Of a stretch of DNA of 64,000 bases, positions 1-13,517 are shown in pieces (position 1 is the stretch's first letter; every line of letters starts with the position of its first letter). The notes below the pieces were generated by a model, which did no database searches, had not been told where the DNA came from, and saw nothing but the letters and a program-made list of their open reading frames with translations. The position numbers were made by a program, and so were the translations under genes. This DNA is from Ceratothoa steindachneri (lineage: Eukaryota > Arthropoda > Malacostraca > Isopoda > Cymothoidae), in the NCBI GenBank assembly GCA_963969495.1, contig OZ018330.1, forward strand, positions 53,822,534-53,886,533. The letters run 5' to 3'.

Positions 1-400
1 ACTAAGCTAGGCTAGACTAGGCTAGGCTATGACATAATCTACTCTGTTATACTATGCTAGGCTAGTCTATACTATGCTAGTTGAGGTAATACTAAGTTTT
101 GCCAGTCTACTATTCGAGACTATACTAGGCTATGCTATAAAATGTTATACTATTTTAGACAATACTAGGATATGTTATGCTAGGCTATACTATGTTAGGA
201 TATACTATATATACTACATATACTATACTATATTATACTTTACTATACTATGTTTTCTATGCTATGCTATACTATACTAGAATATGCTATAATATACTAT
301 GCCATGTTATACTATGCTATAATATGATAAGCACCACTATGCAATAATATGCTATGTTATACTATGCTATAATGTGCTATGCTATACTATTTTAAACTAT
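1..400. repeat. Degenerate short-period A/T-rich tandem repeat
   Basis: The stretch is built from variants of CTATGCTATA and CTAGGCTATACTA, repeated every 5 to 15 bases with many substitutions. It continues off the left edge, so its full length is unknown. Open frames across it are by-products of the repeat and are not genes. Confidence 0.8.
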
Positions 401-433
401 GCAATTAGGGTGAGACCATGTTAAGGCCTGCCA

Positions 434-1879
<1,446 letters not shown>

Positions 1880-2180
1880 TTACGTGCGGTGGGCTTTTCT
1901 GACAAGCCTTCGCCACTCGCTCCTGTTCTGCGTGTCTTCTCTTGGAGTCCATTTACTTCCAGGGCTTCCCTAATATTTTCCACCCAACGTCTTATCGGCC
2001 TTCCTGTATCAGGCGTACATACTTTTCTGGCACACCTTTACTTCTCATACATCTCCATACTTCATGTCGTGGAACCTTGTCGTACGCCTTTTCTAGATTA
2101 ATAAAAATAATGTGTAATCCTTTTCCTTTTTGCCGGTATTTCTCCATTGTCTGTATGACAAGAAAATATTCCCTCACGTA
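1880..2180 (-). pseudogene. Non-LTR retrotransposon fragment, reverse transcriptase joined to C-terminus
   Basis: Read on the minus strand, an open frame from 2,177 carries a reverse-transcriptase core segment with IFINLEKAYDKVPR, the conserved first catalytic block of LINE polymerases, followed by EVWRCMRSKGVPEKYV. It stops at 1,992. In another frame the next bases encode GRPIRRWVENIREALE, which resembles the extreme C-terminus of the same kind of polyprotein. The rest of the polymerase, including the YxDD box, is missing, so the copy has an internal deletion and a frameshift at about 1,990-2,000. It resembles RTE-type elements, but clade assignment from so short a piece is uncertain. Confidence 0.8.
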
Positions 2181-2699
2181 CAGAAATTCTTCCCCTTCGA
2201 GTTACCGCTGTATACCAAAGTATTTTAGTTACTTAAAAGCTTTTTAAACTTGACTGCCCTAATATGTGTACGTTCCATTCAGTGTCTTTCTTTAATATAA
2301 CATTTATTAAGCATGTGTTTGTGCATAAAAAAGATTATAACGTGGATATAGCATGTCCACAAGATATTATCGGCTGGAGAATAAACTCTTTCCGGAGATC
2401 TTATACAGCTGATCTCTTACGTCATCAACATGGCGTCCGTCATTGGCTTGAAAGAAAATAACATTTCGGGGGTGTCTAAAAACAAATCTTGGTCAGAAAG
2501 TTCTCGTGCTTTGAGCATATCAGTTTTTATTCTCATTTGTTCGCTGTGGCTTTAAATTTTCCTCCTTGGGCTAAGCATTTAAAATAAAAGAGATATGGCA
2601 TTTTTCAATTCTCACTTTCCCTTTCACTTATCTCCTTTTATATTCCATTTTGAAGATAAGTCATTTGCACCTGGCTGGTGGTTGTAGTTCCGGAATGAA

Positions 2700-2900
2700 A
2701 CGCTTCAAGATGCTTAAGTCCATTCAGGTTGAGGAAGATAAAGGAAATGGATATAAATTAAATTATTCTTGAATGAAATGTGAAAACGAATCTTTTGAAG
2801 GTAAAATTTACCATTAAAAGAAAACTTACAGTTTTTAGTACACATTGAGATGGGTTCAATGTAAAGTAATTCGTTATTTCTTGAGAATGAACTGAACAAG
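2700..2900 (-). pseudogene. Penelope-like element, partial reverse transcriptase
   Basis: The minus-strand translation contains CTKNCKFSFNGKFYLQKI, a block found in Penelope-like reverse transcriptases just before the catalytic region. A diverged version of the same block occurs at 32,441-32,481. Only about 60 residues remain. The piece points away from the endonuclease fragment at 3,095-3,560, so the two are not one continuous gene. Non-functional remnant. Confidence 0.72.
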
Positions 2901-2985
2901 TTTCAAATTACTTGGAATCTGCCTTTCATTTTCCTGTGTGATTTTTTTGCATTTATTGTGCTAATCACGCGCTACTTTGTGAGTT

Positions 2986-2989
<4 letters not shown>

Positions 2990-3078
<89 letters not shown>
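2990..3078. repeat. (TA)n microsatellite between Penelope-like pieces
   Basis: Roughly 89 bases of TA dinucleotide. The left flank (2,930-2,990) ends in ACTTTGTGAGTTTCTCA. A close relative of this flank occurs on the minus strand at 31,170-31,250, also ending at a (TA)n tract. The right flank runs directly into a Penelope-like endonuclease coding region. Confidence 0.95.
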
Positions 3079-3083
<5 letters not shown>

Positions 3084-3094
3084 TTATATGAGGA

Positions 3095-3700
3095 AAACAG
3101 ATGTGTCAAATATTATGTTACCTTTCCATACTCCCCCACTTTATCAATTTCAAAAAGTTGGCACGGACCAACAGCATCAATGTCACCTTTCAGTACGAGA
3201 ATACGATCAGAAATAGCCTATCCAAAAATAGATCGATCGATAAAGAAAAGGGAGTTTATTTTATTCCCTGCAAATCATGTAATGAATTATATATCAGTGA
3301 AAGCAGCAGATTTTCCAAGAGAATGAATAAACACAAATGCGATATGCGACGTGGTGCCCTCTCCTCGAGTTTATTTCTACATATGTCCAATGAAAATCAT
3401 CACTTGATATTGATAATGATAAAATAGTTTATAAGTCTCACAATTATATACATCGAAGCTTAATTAAATCGGCACTTATCAAAGAAATTTCCAACTTTAA
3501 TACTTCCGACGGCCAATTCAATACTAATACTTTAATAAACAATAAATTCATACTTGCGTTTCGGAAAAATGCCGACACATTTTCGCATCTTCCACCTTAG
3601 CGCCACTGATTTGTGTGTTTCTACGTTAAGCAACTTCTGTATTTCACTTGTTCACTAGCGACTGACAATGACGGATGTTTCCGTCGAAACCTGGTTTCGC
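3095..3700 (+). pseudogene. Penelope-like element, GIY-YIG endonuclease end and 3' tail
   Basis: The frame from 3,101 encodes a Penelope-type C-terminal region. It has a GIY-like start (GVYFIPCKSCNELYISESS), then RMNKHKCDMRR and a His-containing block SSSLFLHMSNENHH. The family uses this GIY-YIG nuclease domain to nick DNA during retrotransposition. The usual second block, YxGQTGR, reads YISESSR here, so the active site is degraded. A frameshift near 3,400 moves the remaining C-terminus (SALIKEISNFN) into another frame, ending near 3,590. At 3,669-3,690 the tail carries GACGGATGTTTCCGTCG, a small hairpin followed by GAAACC, like other Penelope tails in this window. Confidence 0.82.
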
Positions 3701-4920
3701 ATATAAAATTAGTCCAGTTGTTGAGGTACAGGAGGGCGCTGTAAGATGTTTCAAGGAAAGAAAGTACCCTAGGAGACCTTACGGTCCATTAGGGGGCGTT
3801 GAATGCACACTGTATTCGTTCTGCATTTATTCGATGTTAACCATATTAAGTTTAAATATTACTCAATTATTATAGCATACTTACTTGTTGGACCCGTAGA
3901 AATCTATAGAAATACTGCAATTCTATGGAAAGCAGAAAATCTGCAGAATTGCAAAAATTTTATAGAATTCTACAGGAAATTCTACTGGATTCCACATTAT
4001 TGTGTGTTAGTGTGCTTGTTTTCTTGCTCAATTGGTGTTACACCGCAGGGTTGCCAAATTGGAAACCTCCTAGTCATAATTCGTGAAAATTGATTACCTT
4101 TTAACTTTGTGGGCCTGAAAAAATTAATGTCGATACTTAGTTAGCGCAATTATAAATTTTACTGTTATACAGATTTAAAATTCTATGCATTATTATTTGA
4201 ATAGCTTAATATTATAAACGCATTGTATTAACAGAATTGACAACTAGTTATTGATACTTCTTCACGCAGTATTTGGTTTGCGGTGACGTGTTTGATGCAA
4301 ACTGTTACTGAAAAGGTTTGTTTGATGACGTTTTAATAAACCTCTGATAGCTGACTTATAGTTTGCTATAACGTCTTCAATAATGCCAAACATGCTTGAG
4401 GTTCGATCTGTACTTGTATACAATAAGTACACAAAGCTTCCACTCATTATTGTTGCTTTAAACTTGATCCGTTTTGTACTTCTATAAAACATGTACGTAA
4501 CAGCCACACTCTCTTGGGTCCACGTCTGTTTTGGGTTGCTGTTAGTTTCGGCGTAATTCTGTCTTGGTAAGTGTTGTTCCTTGGCGTGATATTAGTCATT
4601 TAGTGCTTTTTTGCAATAGTTTTCACATAAGCTTTGATGTTGTAATATTTTTTCATAACATTTACCCATATTGTAACAAATGCAAGTAGTAGGAATGGTG
4701 ATTTTTGTATAAATTTAATAACTATACACAAACTTAATCATCGTCTTGCTAACAGATATTTTTGCTTTTTTCCCTTTTTACAGTTTTATGTTTGCTGTGC
4801 CCGATTATTTCAGTTGTGAGTTAGGCGTGTTCCCTTTAATCATTATTGGTGATGAAATTCTGTGTTTGACATTTACTGATCTATTTGAATATTATTGACC
4901 GTGTTTAACTACCCATAATC
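3701..4920. other. No gene recognised upstream of the hAT relic
   Basis: AT-rich, no convincing coding frame. A hAT-like terminal motif CAGGGTTGCCAAATTGG occurs at 4,048-4,064, but no 8-bp target duplication pairs it with the right end at 6,800. The left end of the hAT element is therefore not established. Confidence 0.45.
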
Positions 4921-6800
4921 ATGTCTGAAAATTCCTCAAAACGAAAGTGCAGACAATATAGTGTTGAATATTTGAAGTTTGGACTTATTAGTTCTCCTAA
5001 TAACAACCAACTGCCAATGTGCCTTCTCTGTGAGAAACTCTTCTCTAACGAGGCCATGAATCCATCCCGACTTTCTGATCACTTAAAGAAGATTCATCCT
5101 GATAAAGAAAAAGAGAATTTGTCATATTTTCAAACTTTACGAGATAGATTTAACAACAGAAAAACCATTGGCCCCTTTATAATAAAAGGATCCCCAAAAT
5201 GCGACGATGGACTGTTTTGTTCATATAATATCTCCACAATGATTGTCAGGTCTGGAAAGCCTCATACAATTGGAGAAGAACTGATTTGGCCAGCTATAGA
5301 GGAAGTCTTGCGTACAGTAGCACATCATCCTTCACCAAACACAATTGCCAAAGCGATTCCACTTAGTAATAATACTGTGCAAAGAAGAGTTGACGAAATG
5401 GCCAAAGACATTGAAGAAATCCTATGTGACACACTTAAGGTTCAGCAATTTGGTTTACAATTGGATGAGTCTACGCTGCCAGGCAATGAAGCACTACTTT
5501 TAGGATTTGTTCGCTATATTAAAGATAACAAATTGAGCAAGAGCTGCTATTTGTAAAGGAACTTGAAACAAACACTAAAGGTGAATTTATTTTTAGTGCA
5601 GTTGAACACTTTTTCAAAGAAAAAGATATCCCAATGAGCAATATTATTGCTTGCATGACTGACGGAGTTCCAGCATTAACAGGATGATATAAAGGTTTTC
5701 TTGCATTTTTGAGAAAGTTGTGCCCGGTGTTTTTACAACACATTGTGTAATTCATCAACAACATCTGGTTGCCAAGAACTTGAGTAATCGGCTTCATAAA
5801 TCTCTTAACGTTGTTGTTACATTAGTAAATAAAATAAAATGCCATTCCCTTAATTCTCGAATATTTCGACAGCTCTGTGATAACAATGATGAAGAATTTG
5901 ATCGCCTCCTTTTACATACCGAAGTGAGGTGGTTATCAAAAGAAAACTGTTGAAAGCAATTTTATTTACTTTTCTACAACATAAATCAATTTTTCCGAGA
6001 GAATAAATGTGCTCATTTGAGTGATGAACTCTTAGCTTGCCTATTTAACAGATATCTTTAGCATATTCAACGATCTGAATTTGCAAAATCAAAGCAAAAT
6101 CGAAATTTTGCGTATTCTTGGGCAAGCTTTCTTTCTTCGGCAATAATATTGGTCATAAGAACCTTTCTTTGTTTATAAATCTAAATGAAATGGAATATGA
6201 TGAGACGAATAATTCCATATTGGATGACTTCTTAATTTATTGCGAACATTTGAAAAGGTTACACGAGGACATGAGCTGTAGATATCAAGATCTCATAGAT
6301 ATGAAAATACTTGACTGGCTGATAAACCTATTTACATATGCTTATACAAATGAAAATAATCTTGCAATGCAAGAAGAGTTAATTAGTTTAAAAAATGACT
6401 TCGAATTGAAGCCTCTATTCGAGCAATCATACCAGAAACTTTGGTTACAAAAAAAGTATCCAAAGTTGTGGGAAACAATTAAACTATATTTCATAGCTTT
6501 GCCATCTTCATAAATGGCTAAAGGCGGGTTTATTGCAATTATTCGACTTCTCATAAAACAAAGAAACCACCTGCAAATCACAAAGAGAAGAGATTTACGG
6601 TTATTTCTTGGTAAGATGGAACCTAGGGTGAAAGAGTTAGTCACAAAGCACCAAAGTCAACCATCATTAAAACAAATTGATGTAAGTTTTCGATGAGATT
6701 CTTCTAATCTTTATATTTAAAATAATGTCTTGTAACTTAAGAACGATGAAATTCCGTTGGCAGAGGGGGCGTTAGTCCAAAAAAAGGTTGGGAAACACTG
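4921..6800 (+). pseudogene. hAT-superfamily transposase relic, ZBED5/FAM200-like
   Basis: A start at 4,921 opens a 211-codon frame with a BED-type zinc finger: CLLCEKLFSNEAMNPSRL followed by DHLKKIHPDK (C-x2-C, H-x4-H). The following block resembles ZBED5-like hAT proteins (IGEELIWPAIEEVL; FGLQLDESTLPGNEALL). Homology continues to 6,696 in shifted frames: ACMTDGVPALTG near 5,652, LHTEVRWLSKENC near 5,914, and the C-terminal dimerisation region with MAKGGFIAIIRLL and RDLRLFLGKMEP near 6,514-6,640. At least three frameshifts or stops break it, near 5,540, 5,686-5,720 and 5,950-6,120. The right terminus GGTTGGGAAACACTG ends at 6,800 and is followed by GTCTAGAG, the expected place for an 8-bp target duplication. 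The transposase would act in the nucleus on its own ends; this copy cannot encode it. Confidence 0.88.
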
Positions 6801-6950
6801 GTCTAGAGTATTCAATTTTATTTAATTCAACAAAATAACCCAAGCTGTGTATGCATTCGAAACTGGAGACCAACAAGGTTATGAAATGGTATCGGAAATT
6901 TGCGAATGTCGCCGAAGTCCAACGGCAAGCAATGGATCGGGAAATTTAGT

Positions 6951-9166
6951 ACAAAGCCACCGACACGTCTCGCCATTTCTAGCCACCGACACGTTTCGCC
7001 ATTAAAAGACACCGACAAATCTCGCCATTTCTACCACCGACAAGTCTCGCCATTACAAGCCACCGACACGTCACGCTAATACAAGCCACTGACACGTCTC
7101 ACCATTACAAGCCACCGACACCTTAGCCATTTCTAGCCACCGACATATCTCGCCATTGCAAGCCACTGACACGTCTCGCTATTTCTAGCCACCGACAAGT
7201 CAGACGCCATTAAAAGCCACACACACGTCTCGCCATTTCTAGCCACCGACACGTCACGCCATTACAAGCCAGTGATACGTCTCGCCATTACAAGGCAGCG
7301 ACACGTCATGCCATTTCAATCCACCGACACGTTTCACCATTTCAAGCCATTGAAACGTCTCACCATTAGAAAGCACCGACACGTCACGACATTAGAAGCC
7401 TACGACACCTCTAGCCATTTCTAGCCACCAATATGTCTCAAAACTAAAAGCCACCGACACGGCTCGCCATTTCCAGCAACCAACACGTCTTGCCATTACA
7501 AGCACCAATACGTCTCGCCATTTCTTTCCACCTACACGTCTCACCATTACAAACCACAGATACATTTCGCCATTTCTAGACACCGAAACGTCTCGCCATT
7601 TCCACCCACCGACACATCTTGCCATTTCTAGCCACCGACACGTCTCGCCATTTCTAGACACCAACAAGTCTCGCTATTACATACATCCGACACGGCTCAC
7701 CATTTCCAGCCACCAACACGTCTCGCTATTACAAGCCACCGATACGTTTCGCCATTTCTAGCCACCGACACGTCTCGCCATTACAAACCACCGACACGTT
7801 TCGGCCTTTATACCAACCGACACATCTCGCCATTTCGGGCCACCGACACGTCTTGCCATTACAAGGCACCAACACGCAACGCCATTTCAATCCACCGACA
7901 CGTCTTGCCATTTCTAACCAACGACATATCTCGCCATTTCAAGCCTACAACCTACAACACGTCTTACCATTACAAGGAACCGACACCTCACGCCATACCA
8001 AGCCACCGACACGTCTCGCCTTTACAAGCCACCGACACGTCTCGCCTTTACAAGCCACCGACACGTCTTGCCATTTTTATTCACCACCACGTCTCGCCAT
8101 TTTTATCCACCACCACGTCTCGCCAATACAAGCCACCGACTCAGCTTGTGATTACCAGCCACCGACATGTAACACCATTACATGCCACCGACACATCTCA
8201 CAAAAATACAAACAACCAACACGTCGCGCCATTTCGAGCCACAGGAGCATCTTGCCATTGCAAGCCATGGGGGCATTTTGCCATTTCAAGCCACCGACTC
8301 ATGTTGCCATTACAAGCCATCGAGACGTATCGCCATTTCAAGTCCCCGATACGTCTCACCATTTCAAGCGACCGATTTGTCCCGCCATTACAAGCCACCG
8401 ACTCGTCTCGCTATTTCCAGCCATTGACACATCTCACCATTACAAACCACCATACAGTCTCGCCATTACAAGGCACCGATAAGTCACGCCATTACAAGCC
8501 ACCTACACGTTCGCTATTTCTAGCCACCGACACATCTCGCCATTTCAAGCCACCGACACGTCTCACCATTACAAGCTACTGGCACGTCTCGCCATTTCTA
8601 GGTAGCGACATGTCTCGCCATTTCTAGCCACCGACACGTCTCACTAATACAAGGCACTGAGACTTTACGCCATTACAAACCCCTGACACGTCTCACAATT
8701 TCTAGTCACCGAAACATCTCGCCATTAAAATCTACCATCATTTCTGGCCATTACACGTTACTCACACGTTATGCCATTACAACCCACGACTCATATCGTG
8801 ATAACCAGACAGTGACTTGGCTCGCCATTACAAGCCAACTAGTCATCTCGCATTTAAATACAACATACTCATCTCACAATTACAAGCCACCGCCACGTCT
8901 CGCCATTCCAAGGCACCATAACGTCTCTCTATTTCAAGCCATCGACACGTCTCGCTATTACAAGCCACCGACTCATCTCGTTATTACCAGCCACCGACAG
9001 GTTTCGCCATTACAAGCCACCTACTTATCTCTTCATTACATGCTACCGACTCATCTCGCTATTACAAGCCAACGACACGATTCTTAATTTTAAGCCAGCG
9101 ACAAGTCTCGCCATTTCAATCCACCATCACGTCTCGCCATTACAAGCAACTGACTCACCTCGTGAT
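6951..9166. repeat. 26-bp satellite array, left block
   Basis: About 85 diverged copies of a 26-bp unit whose core is CCGACACGTCTCGCCATT, followed by ACAAGCCA or TCTAGCCA. CGTCTC recurs in most units, making the array GC- and CpG-richer than its AT-rich surroundings. Since 26 is not a multiple of 3, each frame cycles through the unit every 78 bases, and because the unit has few stop triplets, long open frames appear on both strands. These are artefacts of the array. The LINE at 9,167-16,085 interrupts it and it resumes at 16,086 in the same orientation. Confidence 0.95.
9152..9166. repeat. Left target-site duplication of LINE insertion
   Basis: GACTCACCTCGTGAT matches 14 of 15 bases with 16,086-16,100 at the other end of the LINE. 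It lies inside a satellite unit, so part of the match could reflect satellite homology. Confidence 0.75.
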
Positions 9167-9427
9167 GTTTTTATTTTAAGAGCTCATCTGGCGACTGCCT
9201 ACTTGAGCATTTGTCGCCGTATTAAAAGCAGTCTAGTACTAGGCTACTTTAAAATAAGATTAAAAAAACAAAAAAAAACCCACTAAAAATAAAAAAAAGG
9301 AAAAAGGCAACGAGCAGGAAACAAGCTCCGGCGTCGAGGGGAGGTCCGCTTCCCCCCCCCCCCCCCGGCGCAGGAACGTGCGACCTTCTAAAATAATCAA
9401 AACCATAAAATAAAAACGCCTAACTAG

Positions 9428-12400
9428 TTAAATAAATGGGAGAAGGCCGGCCTCCCCCGAAAAGTCTACAGGTCTACCAGTCAATGTGCACGAACTCGTC
9501 CCGAGTACAAGGGACAGGTGGTAGCGACCCCGCCCATCCCGGTACCGGGACAGGTAACGTGCACGCAGATCACCCAGAATGGGACATTCAACAAGAATGT
9601 GCCGAACAGTCTGGGGGACAACGCAGTCTTCACAGTAGGGCGCTGGTGAGCGCTCCATCAAATGGCGGTGCGTCCCGCGAATGTGTCCAATTTGGAGACG
9701 ACAGAAAGCAACCTGAAGCCTTAGCCGCATTGGGTGGTAGGTCCATTGGAACAGTTGCAGCTCAAGGACACAAAAATTTAAGTTCCCTTCGACTGTCTCC
9801 CATCTTCTTTGCCAAGTAATCCGAAGAGCTGCCGGTATTCCTGCCATGTAGTCGATGTGAGGAAGAGCGAAACGCTAGTCCGGTCACCACGTCCTCGCGG
9901 ACTCTTTGGCGCCCTCACCGGCGTGCTCATTCGCCGCAATTCCTATATGTCCAGGAACACAGCATAAGATAATCTCGATATCGGCCAGCTTGCGAAAACC
10001 GTCACCTCACGGATATTGTGAACCAGGTGATGCGGAGATTCCAATGCCAAGAGAGAACTCAGGGCGTTTGTGAGTCGCTATTGAGATCACAATTTGGTTT
10101 CCCAACCGGGCACGTCGCGTAATCTCCCGTAGCGAGTGGAATATTGCCACCAGCTCGGCCGTGAAGACAGACGCAGCGCCTTGCAGAGCCCCACTGGCTT
10201 CAAACAGAGGGAATACGGCGTGGAAGCCGACCCCCTCTTGGGACTTAGAGCCATCCGAATACATTGGCACGATTTCAACGTGACACGAGGTGTGCTCCAA
10301 AAAGGTCGAACGCAATACTCCCGGCGCTGTACAAGCTTTGGGAGAAGAGGCGTGGCGACAAATAGCCAAATGTGGTACCCCCCAGGGTGGCGTCCTGGGC
10401 AGAGCCAGGGGCACCACCGGCCCGAGAGCTATACCTAGCTCTCGAAAGATTTTCTTAGCCCTCAAACGAAAGGGCTTAGGGTATGACTGGCGTCTCTCGG
10501 TGGCATAGGCACCGTAGAAATCAGCTGTAGATGCAGTGAGAGATGTTAGCATCCGAGGGAGGCGCCGGACACGCGTGTACAGGCGAATAATGCACTGTGC
10601 ACGGCGGAGAACGAGTGACAGCTCCCCAAAATCAACTAGTAGGCTCTCAATGAAGTAAGTGCGGAAGGCACCAGTCGAAAGGCGAAGGCCGGTGTGGTGG
10701 ATTGAATCTACCTTCCGCAATACACGTTCGGCTGCGGATGCATAAAACTCGCATCCGTAGTCGAGCTTCAAACGAACAAAGGATCGAAAAAAAATTAAAC
10801 CAGTACCCCTATCAGCGCCCCAAGCGCTGAACGTCACGGAACGAAGAATATCTATGGCGCAGGTACAAGAGACCCTAAGGCTGCGAATATGAGCCTCCCA
10901 GGTGAGGCGTCGGTCAAATACAAGACCAATGAAACGGTTCGAGTCCACCACTTAGAGGCGTACCCTATTAAGAAACAAGTCTGGGTTTTGGGGAGCCTTG
11001 GATGGCGAGACAAGTGCACCAACTTGGTATTAAACAAGGAAAACCGAAACCTGTGCGCTTTGGTATACAGAGAGACGCGGGTCAATGCCTGTTAGAGGCG
11101 ACGCTCCAGAGATGGCATCTGAGCCGCGCCAAAAGAGATCGAAAGGTCGTCCACGTAGCGTGTAGCGAGAACATCTTCCGTCAGCACCGAGGTGATGCGG
11201 TTTGCTCAGGAAAAAAAGTGTGGCACTGAGGACACTTCCCTGCGGGATACCCTATTCCTGCTCCATTGGGCCGGAGAGGGCTTCCCCCCACCCGTACGCG
11301 GAATCAACGATCTCGCACAAATTCAGATATAAAGATTGGGAAGTGTCCTCTCAACCCTATCGTATGGAGAGTCTCCATGATACCGTATCGCCATGCAGTA
11401 TCCTAGGCCTTCTCTAGATCGAAAAACACCGTGGGGTAGTGCTGTCTACGAAGGAAGGCCTCGCAGACGGCATTTACAGTCTGAGCAGAGCATCCAACGT
11501 GGAGTGGAACTTGCGGAAGCCGCACTGTGCAGAAAACAGATGGCCTCCGTGGTCCTGAAAAAGGCTAATCTAACATTTCCTAATTTCTCCATCAGCTTGC
11601 ACACAAAAAAAGGTTAGAGAGATTGGGCAGAAACCGGCCGGAGTAGAGTAATTTCTCCCCGGTTTGCGAAAGGCGAACACAGTAGGGATTCGCCAGGAAT
11701 CCGGGAGAGACCCTCCACCCAGATCCTGTTGAACAAATCTAACAGAAAGGCAATGCCTCGCTCACCCAGGTGTCGAAGCATGCCATATGGGACATCGTCC
11801 GGACCATAGGTGGTGTCCGCGCACGAAGCAAGAGCGGAACGCAACTCACTCAGAGTAAACCTGTCGTTGAAAGGTTCTCAGCCTCTGGAGGTGAAGTCTA
11901 GCCGGCGGCCTTCCGCGACATCACGACGTGCATTGAATGCTGGCGGAACAGCATCTCGGCTAGAGAATGCGGAGAAAGAGGTCGCGAAGGATTCCGAAAC
12001 GGGCGCGAGGTCCGAGATTGCGGTCCAATTCTCCTAGAGAACGGGAGGGGGGTCCTGCGAGAACTTGCCCTGAATCCTTTTAACTGACTCGCTTCCACAC
12101 CTCTGCTAAAGGGGTCTTCCCGTTAAGTAAAGACACGTATGCCCACCAAGAAGAGCGGTGAGCGTGCTTCGAAATATACCGGAACCTAGCAATAGCCCAA
12201 CGAAATTTAACGACAGTGAAATCGTTCGGGCGGCGGTTATAGCGCATGTAGGCATAACGCTTCTGTTTGAGGGCCGTCTCACACTCAGCTGACCACCACG
12301 GGAGTGGTCGGCGTGCAAAACAGTCAGACCTTCAACGAATAGTAGCTAGGCTCGCGGTGATGAGATTGCCTGAGAAAAACTCAATGGCCTCATCTAACGA

Positions 12401-13260
12401 ACTAAACTCCTCGACTGAGATAGAGAATTTATTCATTTCCTGGAATGCAGACCACCGCGCCCGCGGCAAGCACCACCGGGGCGGGCTCTCAAGGCAGCGG
12501 CCCAGAAAATGATATTTGAATGGGAAAGTGATCACTACCATGGAGGTCATCGACCACTCACCAATCAAAATCGGGATGTGCATACGGAGAGCACAAAGAT
12601 AGATCGGGGCATGAAAATGAAGTGGTTCTCGGGCAGTGATGCGTAAACTCATTCACATTTAGGACACCCATCTCAAGCTCGTCGATCAGGTCGGCAAGGA
12701 ATTGACCCCGGGTATTGATAGAGTAGTCTCCCTAGAGGGGGTGTCTACCGTTTAGATCTTCGAGTAAAAGAATGGGCCTCGACAACTGTGCCACGACGTG
12801 GCGGAAGTCCCCCATGTCGAAGTTGGCTGAGGGTATAATGTACCCAGAAATAACAGTATACCTCCTATCAAGGTGCAGCTTCACAGCTACTGCCTGAAAG
12901 GAGGTATCTAAAGCAAAGAGAAGAACAGAGACATCATGCCAGGTCTAAATCGCACATCCTCCCGCCTGACCCCCATCCCGTGGTGGTGGATTCTGAAAAC
13001 CTTTATACCCCGGGAGGCTGAGCAGGGGGCACGCGCCCAGCACGGTCTCCTGCAAAAAGATAGCTAACGGGGAACGGGACGAGACCAGCCTCCACAGCTC
13101 CTCCCAGTTGGCCCGGAGTCCACGGCAATTCCATTGAAGGAATATGCCCTCCAGGCCTACCTCGGAAAAGATGCGGGTGCCATCTTCGAACAGAAGACCC
13201 TCACGGAAATGGTCGTACGCTTCCTGGAGGCAGAACCCCGGGAGCTGTTGGCTTGACAAT
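9428..13260 (-). pseudogene. LINE ORF2: endonuclease, reverse transcriptase, RNase H (broken)
   Basis: Read from 13,259 downward. An AP-type endonuclease opens with FLQWNCRGLRANWEELWRLV and AIFLQETVLG, with later conserved pieces in shifted frames including LNGRHPL and a terminal SDHFPI-type motif. The reverse transcriptase shows TTYGPDDVPYGMLRHL (about 11,810), motif A as FDLEKA-stop-DTAWRYG (stop at 11,403-11,405 replacing the usual Tyr), and the catalytic YVDDLSISF with YVDD at 11,147-11,158. The RNase H region near 10,290-10,090 has YSDGSKSQEGVGF and FTAELVAIFHSL; a frameshift falls at the next conserved Asp. The C-terminus (9,847-9,428) carries CEDCVVPQTVRHILVECP, a zinc-like Cys/His tail. 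It normally nicks the target and copies the element RNA there. At least six frame breaks make it non-functional. Confidence 0.88.
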
Positions 13261-13517
13261 GCTCTGAAGGCGCTGTCGTATTCGAGGACTTATTGTGGGA
13301 TGTTGGGCTCGCCATGCGAGTCTTTTCCTCTCTTCACCTCGAAACCTTAGGAGGGCGTTGCGGCTTCGGAGGCGGGGGCCCTCTTTTCGAGGATCTACCG
13401 TTTCCGAGCCAACCAGCCCACCACTGGACGTGGGCGAAGGAGCCGAAGCTCCTTTGTTGCTGTCCTCCTTTCGGGGGACAGCTATAGGAACCCCGGAAGA
13501 TGGCCTGGAGACCAACT

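Noticed and set aside
6951..9100. Long open frames (up to 240 codons) across the 26-bp array, on both strands
   Set aside because: They follow the tandem repeat in every frame, lack any domain or splice signals, and are explained by a stop-poor 26-bp unit.
6951..9166. CRISPR-like regular repeats
   Set aside because: Units are directly adjacent with no unique spacers, and the sequence is eukaryotic.
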